Assembly: GCA_963931865.1 (NCBI GenBank)
Contig: OZ007506.1
Location: forward strand, 4,998,696-5,062,695
Length of the DNA: 64,000 bases
Source: Axinella damicornis
Lineage: Eukaryota; Porifera; Demospongiae; Axinellida; Axinellidae
Direction of reading: 5' to 3'
Part shown: positions 42,338 through 53,194 of the stretch, piece by piece
Layout of the letters: every line of letters starts with the position of its first letter
How positions within the stretch are numbered: position 1 is the first letter of the stretch
The notes under the pieces: generated by a model
What the model was told of the DNA's origin: nothing
Database searches by the model: none
What the model saw: only the letters and a program-made list of their open reading frames with translations
Position numbers and translations under genes: made by a program

Positions 42338-45300
42338 CGCGTGTGTGTGTGTGTGTGGTGTGTGTGTGGTGTGTGTGTGGTGTGTGTGTGTGGTGTGTGT
42401 GTGTGTGTGGTGTGGTGTGTGTGTGTGTGTGGTGTGTGTGGTGTGTGTGTGTGGTGTGTGTGTGTGGTGTGTGTGTGTGTGGTGTGTGTGTGTGTGTGTG
42501 TGGTGTGTGTGTGCATGTTGTGTACAGTATGTGTGGTTTGCGTTGTGAGTATGGTGGATGCGTATGTTGTGATGATTATGTGGTGTGTTGTAACGAGTGT
42601 GGTATATGTGTGTGGTGTGTGTTGTAAAAGGTGTGCATGTGTGGTGGGAGTTGTTAAAGGTGTGTGTCGTAAGCCTGAGCTAATTATTCACAAAATTTCC
42701 CCCATTATTTTATTTGACAAAGCCCATTATTTTACATCAACAACCTGTTATTTTTTTGACATTGTGATCGACTTTTCGTTTACGAGCCAACTCAGATGGC
42801 TTGGGGCTCCGTAAGCGGTCTAGCAGAGACACACAGGAGGAGGTAGACTCGTGCTCTGTAGCCTCTGTTCCTGTTTCGGAGCTCGAAAGCGACGAAAGGT
42901 CACCACAGCACTCCGCATCAGACTCACACAAGGCAGCCATGAGCCACATGGCTGAAACTACACGCCCACTAATAATTATTTCCGTTTTCTGGCCCGATTA
43001 CCCGCGAATAATGTGCAATTCGGGTAAGTCCCTATTATTATTCTGCAAATTATGCGCGCATAATTAGCGCAGGCCTAGTGTGTCATGAGTGTGTGGTGTT
43101 TAGTAATAGGTGTGCATGGTATATGGTGTATGCGTAACTTGTACACTGATTTGCAGTTCGCTATTACAGTGGAACCTGTCTATAGCGGTCACCTTGGGAC
43201 TAGTGTTTTTTGCCACCACAGACAGGTGGCTGCTGCAGGTCATTTTGTAGCGCAAATGGGACCAGCAGTATGACCATAATAGAGAGGTGGTTGCCTTAAA
43301 CAGTGACCACTATAGACAGGTTCCACTGTAGCCTCGTTCCCAGGCCCCACCCAGCTTTTTGTTGCTTGCAGTACGGAAAAGCAGGGAGAGCCTGGTATCT
43401 TTCCTCATGTTAGCATGATGTAATCGACAAATGGTAAGAATGAAAAGCAAAGATTTGCATATTGTTCAACCAACTACATGTACACGTTCAATGCTTTGTG
43501 TGTATGACAGTCGCCCCCCGCTAGCTAGATACGCGTGGTAAGGTACCTGTTACCTTACCTTAGCTCCCCTTGTTGCTCTGAGCCCCAGTACGCCCACATT
43601 CAATTAAGTCCTTTCTACCACCTTTCTACCCTTGACATCACGCACATGAGGAATTAGATACCAGGCCCCTGCGTTCTCCACACATGTCCAATGGTGCCAT
43701 GTACAGTACCAACCACCTTTTGGTATGGCAGAGTAACTCCAGCAGTCCCGGGATTATCCCAGGACAGTTTCACCCTACATTGTTATCAGAGTATCCCAGA
43801 CCGCCAGAGTTACACCGGCAGTCCCGGGATTGTCCTGGGATGACTACCCAACCCCTGGGACCCCTCTGGCAGAGTATCCCAGAATACCAGAGTTACACCG
43901 GCAGTCCCAGGATTGTCCCGGGATGACTACCCAACCCCTGGGACCCCCCTGTCAGAGTATCCCTGAACACCGGAGTTACACCAGCAGTCCTGGGATTGTC
44001 CTGGGATGGCTACCCAACCCCTTGGACCTCTCTGGCAGAGTATCCCAGAACGCCGGAGTTACACCGGCAGTCCCGGGATTGTCCCAGGATGGCTACCCAA
44101 CCACTCTGTCAGAACGCCAGAGTTACACCAGCAGTCCTGGGATTGTCCTGGGATGGCTACCCAACCCCTGGGACCTCTCTGGCAGAGTATCCCTGAACAC
44201 CGGAGTTACACGTACCGGCAGTCCCGGGATTATCCTGGGAAGACTACCCAACCCCTGGGACCCCCCTGTCAGAGTATCCCTGAACACCGGAGTTACACCA
44301 GCAGTCCTGGGATTGTCCTGGGATGGCTACCCAACCCCTTGGACCTCTCTGGCAGAGTATCCCAGAACGCCGGAGTTACACCGGCAGTCCCGGGATTGTC
44401 CCGGGATAGCTAACCAACCACTCTGTCAGAACGCCAGAGTTACACCAGCAGTCCTGGGATTGTCCTGGGATGGCTACCCAACCCCTGGGACCTCTCTGGC
44501 AGAGTATCCCAGAACGCCGGAGTTACACCGGCAGTCCCGGGATTGTCCCAGGATGACTACCCAACCCCTCTGTCAGAGTATCCCAGAACACCTGAGTTGC
44601 ACCAGCAGTCCTGGGATTGTCCTGGGATGACTACCTAACCCCTCTGTCAGAGTATCCCAGAACGCCAGAGTTACACCGGCAGTCCCAGGATTGTCCCGGG
44701 ATGACTACCCAACTCCTCTGTCATCCCGGGACAATCCCGGGACTGCCGGTGTAACCCCGGCGTTCTGGGATACTCTGGCAGACAGGTCCCAGGGGTTGGG
44801 TAGCCATCCTGGGACAATCCCGGGACTGCCGGTGTAACTCCGGCGTTCTGGGGTACTCTGGCAGACAGGTCCCAGGAGTTGGGTAGCCATCCCAGGACAA
44901 TCCCAGGACTGCTGGTGTAACTCCGGTGTTCTGGGATACTCTGACAGGGGGGTCCCCAGGGTTGGGTAGCCATCCCGGGACAATCCCAGGACTGCTGGTG
45001 TAACTCCGGCGTTCTGGGATACTCTGCCAGAGGGGTCCCCAGGGTTGGGTAGCCATCCCGGGACAATCCCGGGACTGCCGGTGTAACTCCGGCGTTCTGG
45101 AATACTCTGCCAGAGGGGTCCCCAGGGTTGGGTAGCCATCCCGGGACAATCCCGGGACTGCTGGTGTAACTCCGGCATTCTGGGATACTCTGCCAGAGGG
45201 GTCCCCAGGGTTGGGTAGTCATCCCATGACAATCCTGGGACTGCTGGTGTAACTCCGGTGTTCTGGGATACTCTGCCAGAGGGGTCCCCAGGGTTGGGTA

Positions 45301-48300
45301 GCCATCCCGGGACAATCCCGGGACTGCCGGTGTAACTCCGGCATTCTGGGATACTCTGCCAGAGGGGTCCCCACGGTTGGGTAGTCATCCCAGGACAATC
45401 CTGGGACTGCTGGTGTAACTCTGGTGTTCTGGGATACTCTGACACAGTGGTGGTGGGGGGCCTTAGGTAGTCCCCGGATAATCCCGGGACGGCCAGTGTG
45501 TTAGTATGGTGTAGGTAGGTGCTAGTAAGAGGTACATCCTAGGATAATCCCATGTAGTCAAGGGAGTGCCCAAGTAACTTGGGACTGACTAAAGGTGGTA
45601 GGGACTGAACATGGCACCATTGGACAACCCTCGCGTTCTTCGTGCAACCAAAAATGGCATGGGCCTGGGAACGAGGATAATTATCACAGGATTCAAAACT
45701 CACCAGATTTTTTAACTGTTCACCAAAGCGACCATCCACATCAGACCTGCTGAGCAGCTACAGGAACAAACACACATGGAGTGCTGAAATATGGCAGCCA
45801 CTCTCCAGGATACCACCTAGCATGCACATGTATCAGGGAATGAGGCTAGCAAAAAAAAAAAAACAGCGCAGTTGCTTTGAGGCAGTATATATGGCCCAAA
45901 GTTTCACTTAGCTGCTGCAGATTGTGACCAGGCCATCTTTAGAAGGGTAGATAACCCTCCTTAGTTGTTGCCAATGTGGTGTCATTGTGTGGAGTACATG
46001 TACGCATGTCAACTAATGGTGTAGCTGCACTATTTGCTCTGTTTCACGGCTTAGACTGACCTCTCCGCCAGCACACTCAATGATCTCCCTCAGTGAATCA
46101 CGGGGAGGTTGGACATGCAGAGTGGAGAAGAAGCAGAGACCCTGTGGGGTGGGAGGTAAGGGAGGGAGAGGGAGGAGGGAGGGGCTCATAAATACGTACA
46201 TATACACACGATGGGATCTTAATATCTCTGAGAAAACAACTGTATAATATAACCTGCCCCTCCAAAGCCAAGAAGACTACAGAAATAGTGTTCACTGAAA
46301 AGGTCCTTCGGCTTGGAATTCAGTTGACCTCTGACCCCTGATCCTACCTCAAGCAGTTTCTTCTCCTTGGCCCTAGCCAGTGAGGCAGCCAGGTCCATTC
46401 CAAACGTCTCCTCGGCATCACGATCACAGAGGGAAAATTCTGCCTCCTCCACGAACCTCATCCTTCTCTCACTCTCTTCCACCCACTCTGGAGTGACAAC
46501 GTGTTCACACACCGAGATCCCACAGAGGAACTTCACTGTGCGTGTGATCCGAGTGGCAACAATATGTGTACACTCCCCTGCCCTGTCAGTCATCACTCCG
46601 CCAAGCCTCTGTACTATCTTTGGGAGGGAGAAAAAATGTGCGAGAGTTAGTACAAGTTCATTGGTCAGCAGTCCACAAAATCTAAGTGGCTGATCTTTCA
46701 TAGCTACTGTATCTACATGTAGCTAGCCATACCAATGCACTTACTGACTTCAACTTCTTCACAACTGGCTGACTGATACCAGTGAACAGCACCACTGGTG
46801 GCACGGGAACTTGCTCAGACTGGTTCTCGTCACAGCAAGGTCTGTCAGACGACAACTTCAGTTTCTTCATATCTCCATCGTTTCCCCCAGTTCCCTGCCC
46901 CCTCCCACGCTTGTGGCTGCTGGAGGTTGTGGCCTGCAGGGAGGAGGGTGTGGCCTGCAGGGAGGAGGGTGTGGCCTGCAGGGAGGACTGAGTGGCCTCC
47001 CTGTTCACCAACCCTGGGTGAAGCTCAGTGTAGTGGGACATGAACGTCTCCCATGGCTCTGAAATGAAGATGAAATAGCGCAATGGTTGGATGCTACTGC
47101 ACAGTGGTATCATGTCTATCCTGCGACTAGGGAGCTATGAACCATGGAGGTATTAACAATACAAAGCTGTGCCAAACACACTACCCGTAGTTTGGTACAG
47201 ACACACTGTCATTGTTACTACCATATGACCACAGACACCTTACTGAGCAGCCTGGCGGCCTCGAGGCATGTGTTTGGAGAGAACTCATCAGGACATTCCA
47301 ATGTAGTGTATTGAGGGAATAGGACTGTTGGGACCTTCCCGTCTGGGGGAGGAAAGGAGGGAGGGAGGGAGAAAGGGAAGGAGGGAGGGAGGGAGGGATG
47401 GAAGGGAGGGGAGAGGGAGGGAGGGAGGGAGGGAGGGAGGGAAGGGGGAGGGAGGGGGAGGGAGGGAGGGAGGGAGGAGGAAGGGAGGGATGGGGAGAGA
47501 AGGAAGGACAACGAGAGGGAGGGACAGAGAGGAGGGAGTTGGACGGAAGAAGAGAAGTGGAGTGATAGAGTACAATTTCAGCTAACATAGACAACCATCA
47601 CATGAAATCTACCAAGAAAAACATACATACAGACAGACAGACAGACAGATGGACTCACTGTGTATGATATCAGTGAGGAAAGAGGCGTTGACCACATGCA
47701 CTCCCCACTCTACCGCCTTGCTGTACTTCTTCCCCACAGCCCTCCTGCACACGAGGTGTGTGGTCTCCCGGCAGAGGAACCCGGTGTAGGGGATGCCTGT
47801 GATCCGGATCATGTCCTTCACAAGCTCACGCTCCACGTCCATGTAGTTGGTGAGCGTGATGGACTGTGTGTGTGTGTGTGTGCATGTGTGTGTGTGCACT
47901 ATGAGCAGGAGAGCAGGATCTCGAATACCTCAAGCATGTGTACTTCCTGAACGGTGTACACAACATCATACCAGTCAGGTGTGCTTATACCACTAAGCTA
48001 CTGAGATACCTGTGTAGAGGAGTGGAGTACAATTACACTATAGGCCTTAGAATACCATGCAGTTGATTCTTGTACATATATATGTGTAGCTCACAGGTAC
48101 AGCTATGGGTGGGATAGGCCTAGACATTCAACACACTTTCAAAACTGTCTTTCTCAGTCTTACAATGCAAGTATGCATTGTGATACATGTTCATCAGAAT
48201 GATCAGACATGCCAACTCTCACGCATTGCACGTGAAACTCACGCATTCATCCATAATCTCACACTCTCACGCTTACTACAGCAAATCTCACGCATTAGTA

Positions 48301-51300
48301 GTTAGCGGGCTTATTTTGTGGGTGGGGCTTGGGAATGCACTCTTGAGTTGTACAGTAGCATGTCTCACGCATTCTAGCACCGTCTCACGCATTTTCACCA
48401 CGCATCTCACTCATTTACTTGCTAAGTAGTTGGCATCTCTGGTACATGTACATGTACGTGTATGTGAGTCAAACACACAAAAGATATAATTTACGTGTTC
48501 ATGCAGGGTTCACGCAGGGTTCACACCGACATAATGTATGCTGTTAGACTACTATTCCAAACTAACGTAATCCCGTGCTCCTGGGAGTTGCCACTTGAAG
48601 GCGGTGGGGAAGTGGAGGGCACGTCTCGGTGGATACATCTTCTGATCAGTGAGGATGTCATTCAGCCAGTGGGCACTGGCTATACACTTTTCGTCTTCGA
48701 GGGCCTGCATGGTGTGCCATAAATAGAGTAACACTTCAGTGTCGGTTGGGCATTCAAGAGTGAAATAGGACAATGTACATACTATGTTTCTGTCTACAAG
48801 AGGTACGAAGATGATTGCATGTATCTGCCTATGAGAGGTATACAGTACAAAGACGATAGCATGCCAAACAAGCTTAAGGATATACAGAGCAACATGTGTG
48901 CCCACTATAATAATACACATGCAGTACACACTTTTCTGAGTGTTTAACTCTTTACCAACCACAGATTATGGAGGTCAGTTTTTTAGCTTGTAATCTACTT
49001 AAACATACCCTAGATAAGGTTCCCAACGGTTTTCAGGCTCAAAACTTCACACAGAACTACCTACAGCCATGCTTTCCACATTTGTGATTCTGACCACACC
49101 CACTCGTTAACGTGTACGCGATCAAGATGCTCGGGCAACGGTAACTCGCTCTAGCAGAAAAATCAGCCTTGAACACAGGAATTCGAGGCTCTGCAAGGTG
49201 AGACCACTGTTTTCTAGACCCATTTATGCTTAAAACCCGAGATTTGGCCTACCCGGCTCCAACCAAGGGCTGTTCAAAGCTGAGCCCAGACATGGCCATG
49301 CTGTTTGCACCCTTCGGGTGCACCCACCCACCTCCCCCTGCCCCGCCCTTTCTGCTGGCGCAAAGCCTATCTCCCAAGGACATTGCCGGATGTGACATCA
49401 TGAAGCTGAAAGTCTCATGACGCCATATGGCGTCATTGGTTGGGAAAGGGTTAAGGGTACTGTCCTCCCATTTGTTATTTTGGGTGGCAATTGAATTTGT
49501 GGCGGTATGCTGCCTGATTAATCATTTGTGACATTGACCAAAAAGTAGGTATAGGACCTTGGGAGCGAAACTGATGTGTTATGTCCGTACCCTGTCAAAG
49601 ACATTGCTCTTCTTGTGCAGTGCCAGGACGTGAGTGCACTGCTCTGGGTCGTACTCCTCCAGCACACGCCCACCATGCTGAACCACAACCTGAGTTGGGA
49701 GAGGGTGAGGAAGGGGAGGGGGAGGATGGGGGGTAGGGGGAGGAAGGAGAGGAAGAGGGGGAGGGAAGAAGTGGGAGGAGGGGGAAGATGGGGAGGAGGG
49801 GATGGGGGGAAGGGGGAGGACGGAAAGGAGGAGGGGGAGGACGGGGAGGAGGGAAGAGGAGCAAGAGAAGGAAGTTATCGATATCGGCAGATATCTGTTG
49901 GTATATATCGGATTATCGGAATATCTATAAAATCCCATATCGGTGCATCACTACCCGGGTACGAGGCTAATGAGGCCATGTGCTCCTCACCTCCCTCCAT
50001 GTTGCAATGGTCTCATTGTCCATGCAATCCTGATAGTCTGTGAAGAAGAAGGTCGTGCCCTGCAGCAATGGTGGAGGGAGCTCTGGATGTGGAGTAGCAG
50101 GGGTAGTCTTGAGGGTGGGGCTCAACTTCTCGAGCTCAGCCTGAGGCAACCCTGATGTGTTGGAACCAGGCAAGGTGGTCGACTTGTCAGCTTCATTCAC
50201 ACTTGTCACCTGGTCGTTCAGTTTCACTCGGATTCTAAGTTCTCCTACGCTCTCCACGACGGCCTTGCCCGTTCCTTCCCTTCCACCTGGTTCAGGACTG
50301 TCTCCCTCCTCTCCCTCCTTTACTGCAGGAAGCTTCAAATCTAACACTCTCTCCTCTTCAACAGGCAAGTCCACAACCCCAGCAGCTACACCAGCACCTT
50401 TAGGAAGAAAGGAGGAAGCAGGTATTCAACTACTTCTCCGTACCACAGCGGTACGCTCCACTGGTCTGCACAACAGTATAAGTAAGTGTATATACAGCAC
50501 CGACTGCCAATCACATTAGCAACCAGTCTCACAACATTGTGAACTTCACCTGAGGTACAAGATGAAACCACCTCTTGCTTGTCTGGCTGGTTTGTTCGCA
50601 CATTTGTTTCCATCTCCCCATTGAACTCTGGTGAGGTCACTCCACCTTGTGTAACGTTCCCACCGATGCCACGACTGTCATTACAGGGACTTTCCCCAGT
50701 GGTGGGAGGTGATGGGGAGGGATGGTAGTCACCCACGGCCAGCCTCTTTCCCAGGTCAATACAGTCCAACACCCAGTCCGGTGTCACTATCTTGATGGTG
50801 TCCGAGTGCTTCACCGCACACTCATACTTGGCCTGCAAACATCATGATCAGGGAGGCACCTCTTTGTGCATCATTGGAGCATACGTATTTTGCAAGTGCC
50901 ACAAACTAGTAATGTTTCACTTCCTGTTTATAGGCAGGCCGAACGCAGTCTGATATAAAATGTACATTTGCAATAGCCTCGTTCCCACGCCCATCTTTTC
51001 GTCGTTTGCAGTACGGTAAAGCGGGGCGGTCCTGGTACATTTCCTGACGTGAGCATGACGTAATCGACAAATGGCAAATTTTCAAAACGAAGACGCTACG
51101 TTTTGCGTGCTGTTCAACCATCTACATGTTCAACGCTCAGTGAGTATGACAGTTGCCCCCCACTAGCTAGATACGTGTGGTATGTTACCTGGTACTTTCG
51201 CTCTTCTTGCTGTTCTGAGACCCACGTTCATCTAGGTCTTTCTACCATCTTGACGTCACTCACCTGAGGAAATGTACCAGGCCCTCCCCGCTTTACCGTA

Positions 51301-52967
51301 CTGCAAGCGACAAAAAGCTGGGCGTGGGACTGGGAACGAGCAATAGGATAACCATAGATGCTCTAACTTACTCCTGTTGTCTCCATGGTAACAAGGTGGG
51401 TGACACTGGGATCCAGTCTCCTCTGCATCCTCCCTCCGTAATAGGCAACCAAAACACACAGCTTCTCCGTGTCCGAGCGACTCAACTGAGGAACAGATAA
51501 AAACTTTAGGTGTGTCCAACAATGTTCCTGTTTAAGGTATGACTACTCCTTCAATGTTGTGATGACTACAGTACTGACAGGGTTGTGCTACACCAGCTCC
51601 TAGCAGTTGAACCAACCAAATTGATCTCTCTTGTTTGCCAGTCGGCAGTATAACACATACAGTGTACAACTCACCTTTGATGGGCAGAAGACGAGTCCAG
51701 AGAAGAGTTTGTCATCACTGAGCTCAAAAGGAGCAGTACTAATACAGTCAAGGAGATGGTTAGATTATAATTCTCAGGCTCAACGTTTAGGATGCCCTGT
51801 CAACCTACATGGTTGTAGGTTGTGGGTGAAGTGAGCATCTATTCAGTATGCAAACAAAAGCTTGCAGGCTAGATTACATACAGATTACTAATTACTAGGC
51901 TGGTTATTGACGGAAAAAGGCTCTGAGAAACCAAGGGTGTACATTTCAGCAGTGCCCTTATGCATGTAATGCCTTCCTTGTGCTGGGATCGTTCATGAAG
52001 TAAATGTGAGATTGGATACGGCAACATCACTTCACATTTCATCGACATCTTTACCCAATCCGACTACACGAGGGAGGGAGGGAGGGAGGGAGGGAGGGAG
52101 GGAGGGAGGGAGGGAGGGAGGGAGTGAGAGAGGGAAGGAGGGGGGAGGGAGGGAGGAAAGGAGGGGGAAGGGAGGGAGGGAGGGAGGGAGGGAGGGAGGA
52201 AAGGAGGGGGGAGGAAGGGAGGGAGGGAGGGAGGGAGGGAGGGAGGGAGGGAGGGAGGGAGGGAGGGAGAGAGGGAGGGAGGGAGGGAGGGAGGGAGGGA
52301 GGGAGGGAGGGAGGGAGGGAGGGGAGAGGGAGGGAGTAGGAGAGAGGGAGGGAGAGAGGGAGGAATGGAAGGAGGGAGGGAGGAAGGGAGGTAGGGAGGG
52401 ACAAACAAGAGGGAGGGAGGAAGGGAGGGAGGTGACTTAACGTATATGTATCTAGTGATAACAGTCAGCGGTGACATCAACATACGTGTATGATGGTAAT
52501 GTCTGGGTTGACAGTGGTGCTGGGGTCCAGGGGACCGTCCGTGATGATGTGGGTGACCAGATCACTCATGTAGAACTCACGCACAGCACTGCCCTGCCTC
52601 AATAGCTGCTTCACCTGCAATCATCAACCAATGCCCAGATTATATGCAGCCCAGGGGTGGTCGTCCATAAGTATATATTCTAATCATGCACTTATAGATT
52701 TAATCTCTGTGATTAAATCTGGTTCATGATCAGCGATCCCAAATGCAACCCTCTGACCACAAACTCAATGTGAATTACTTGTGTAATAGATAACACACCA
52801 CCATCAAATGCATCAGGCCAGATACAAGGCCCATATGTGCAGTGATGTAGGGTTCCAGTAGGTACAACAAGACCCACATGACGGGGCCGATGACCCACCT
52901 CAGCTGGCTCCTGCATGCTCTTCTCCGCCAGGTAATAGCTCACACCTTCAAACACCTTTGAACCCAT
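41735..52967 (-). CDS. PAXIP1: PAX-interacting protein 1 (PTIP), six-BRCT protein
   Basis: Nuclear BRCT protein; vertebrate PTIP works with MLL3/4 methyltransferases and in the DNA-damage response. Exons in order: 52899-52967, 52486-52614, 51675-51738, 51372-51485, 50550-50832, 49991-50397, 49591-49689, 48567-48704, 47659-47863, 47244-47342, 46745-47058, 46348-46617, 46061-46141, 45704-45757, 42151-42238, 41735-41826 (TAG). BRCT1 starts MGSKVFEGVSYYL. BRCT2 ends IKIVTPDWVLDCIDLG. A Ser/Pro/Glu linker spans exons 5-6. BRCT3 has TTFFFTDYQDCMDNE, and exon 8 has MYPPRRALHFP. BRCT4 has MIRITGIPYTGFLCRETTHL. BRCT5 has VVLFTGISQ and RITRTVKFLCGISV...VTPEW. BRCT6 is split over the last exons and ends VYNAEFVLTGVLKQELDFS. 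The human glutamine-rich linker is lacking. Exon 11 carries a three-copy 18-bp repeat coding for Ser-Ser-Leu-Gln-Ala-Thr units. Confidence 0.93.
42241..42510 (+). repeat. (GT)n / GTGTGTGGTGTG microsatellite
   Basis: About 270 bp of GT repeats with regular extra G bases. On the coding strand the uninterrupted CA end directly forms the acceptor of PAXIP1 exon 15. Confidence 0.95.
42737..42949 (-). pseudogene. Fragment of a transposase-like N-terminal exon
   Basis: The minus-strand frame contains LLDRLRSPKPSELARKRKV preceded by an acidic/Ser-rich segment. From memory, this DRL-x-P-KPS-LARKRK pattern opens some hAT or zinc-finger transposase-like proteins of invertebrates. Nothing of the downstream protein is present, so it is probably a relic. 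It is transcribed in the same sense as PAXIP1, in its 3.5-kb intron. Confidence 0.4.
43167..43328. mobile_element. Tigger/pogo-like MITE (162 bp, TA target)
   Basis: Ends CAGTGGAACCTGTCTATAG and CTATAGACAGGTTCCACTG are perfect inverted repeats, flanked by TA on both sides. CAGT-GAACC-CTATA termini are typical of the pogo/Tigger branch of Tc1/mariner. Confidence 0.88.
43330..45676. mobile_element. GTTCCCAGGC-family MITE split by a foldback element
   Basis: The left part (43330-43679) aligns with the complete copy at 50977-51340 up to CCAGGCCC. The right part (45633-45676) continues the same element through GCCTGGGAACGAGG. The 9-bp GCGTTCTCC at the break is repeated after the insert as GCGTTCTTC. 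Confidence 0.8.
43680..45632. mobile_element. Foldback transposon made of two opposed tandem arrays
   Basis: The inverted ends, about 35 bp, include TGTCCAATGGTGCCATGT and its complement ACATGGCACCATTGGACA near 43685 and 45627. Inside, about 12 units of roughly 84 bp (CAGAGTATCCCAGAACGCCG, ACACCGGCAGTCCCGGGATT, GGATGGCTACCCAACC) run forward from about 43735 to 44715. About 9 copies then run in reverse to about 45470. The flanks are a 9-bp target duplication (43671-43679 and 45633-45641, one mismatch). No transposase is present; open frames of 140-270 codons through the arrays are repeat artefacts. It sits in the intron between PAXIP1 exons 14 and 15. Confidence 0.88.
47344..47530 (+). repeat. 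(GGGA)n purine tract
   Basis: About 190 bp of GGGA repeats. On the coding strand it is a (TCCC)n pyrimidine tract running into the acceptor of PAXIP1 exon 10. Confidence 0.93.
48205..48436. mobile_element. CTCACGCATT-repeat MITE
   Basis: Begins ATGCCAACTCTCACGCATT and ends AGTTGGCAT, so ATGCCAACT forms inverted ends. The motif CTCACGCATT and variants recur about eight times inside. I recall similar elements being widespread in marine animals. It lies in a PAXIP1 intron. Confidence 0.6.
48948..49450. mobile_element. TTAA-flanked MITE, copy of the 2963-3465 element
   Basis: Starts CTCTTTACC after TTAA (48944-48947) and ends GGGAAAGGG before TTAA (49451-49454). The interior is nearly the same as 2963-3465, including the CTCGCTCTAGCAGAAAAATC block. 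It lies in the PAXIP1 intron between exons 7 and 8. Confidence 0.8.
49704..49866 (+). repeat. GGGGA-rich purine tract
   Basis: About 160 bp of GGGGAGGA-type repeats between PAXIP1 exons 6 and 7; a pyrimidine tract on the coding strand, close to the exon 7 acceptor. Confidence 0.9.
50977..51340. mobile_element. Full-length GTTCCCAGGC-family MITE (about 364 bp)
   Basis: Left arm CCTCGTTCCCACGCCC...CGTTTGCAGTACGGTAAAGC and right arm GCTTTACCGTACTGCAAGCG...GGGAACGAG form long inverted repeats. The flanks are CAATAG at 50971-50976 and 51341-51346. It is the best complete copy of the longer version of the family here. Confidence 0.8.
52069..52435 (+). repeat. (GGGA)n / (AGGG)n purine tract, about 365 bp
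   Basis: Long GGGA tetranucleotide array between PAXIP1 exons 2 and 3, with GAAA and GGGG interruptions. Confidence 0.95.
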
Positions 52968-53194
52968 GGCGCCAGAACCACCGTACCAAGCTCTCAGGAC
53001 TATTACAAGGTGGCTGCCTTCATGTGCTGTTAGAGGAAAACAAATCGCTCAAATTCTAATTAATGCATACCATATACATAGCTAGTTTCTGTGACGTAAT
53101 TACAATTCGAATTCAAAAGTGGGCGTAGCTAGCTGAATTGTTGCTCAGTCGAAATTGTTTGCCAGAAGATGCAGTAGTTGCGTTTGAGCTGAAG
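52968..53194. promoter_or_regulatory. Compact divergent promoter, PAXIP1 / cadherin-like gene
   Basis: Only 227 bp separate the PAXIP1 start codon (minus strand) from the start codon of the secreted cadherin-like gene (plus strand). TACATAGCTAGT and GTGACGTAATTAC (a CRE/ATF-like TGACGTAA core near 53091-53098) are visible. The regulatory role is inferred from spacing. Confidence 0.5.

Noticed and set aside
43684..45445. Pro/Ser/Trp-rich repeat proteins of 140-270 codons on both strands
   Set aside because: They arise because the 84-bp unit is a multiple of three and lacks stops. The frames exist in both opposed arrays of the foldback element, with no start context, splice support or domain.
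52006..52483. Gly/Arg/Glu-rich and Pro/Ser/Leu-rich open frames
   Set aside because: Low-complexity (GGGA)n sequence. The same reason rejects frames at 21.5-22.0, 34.6-35.1, 47.2-47.6, 49.6-49.9 and 55.5-55.7 kb.
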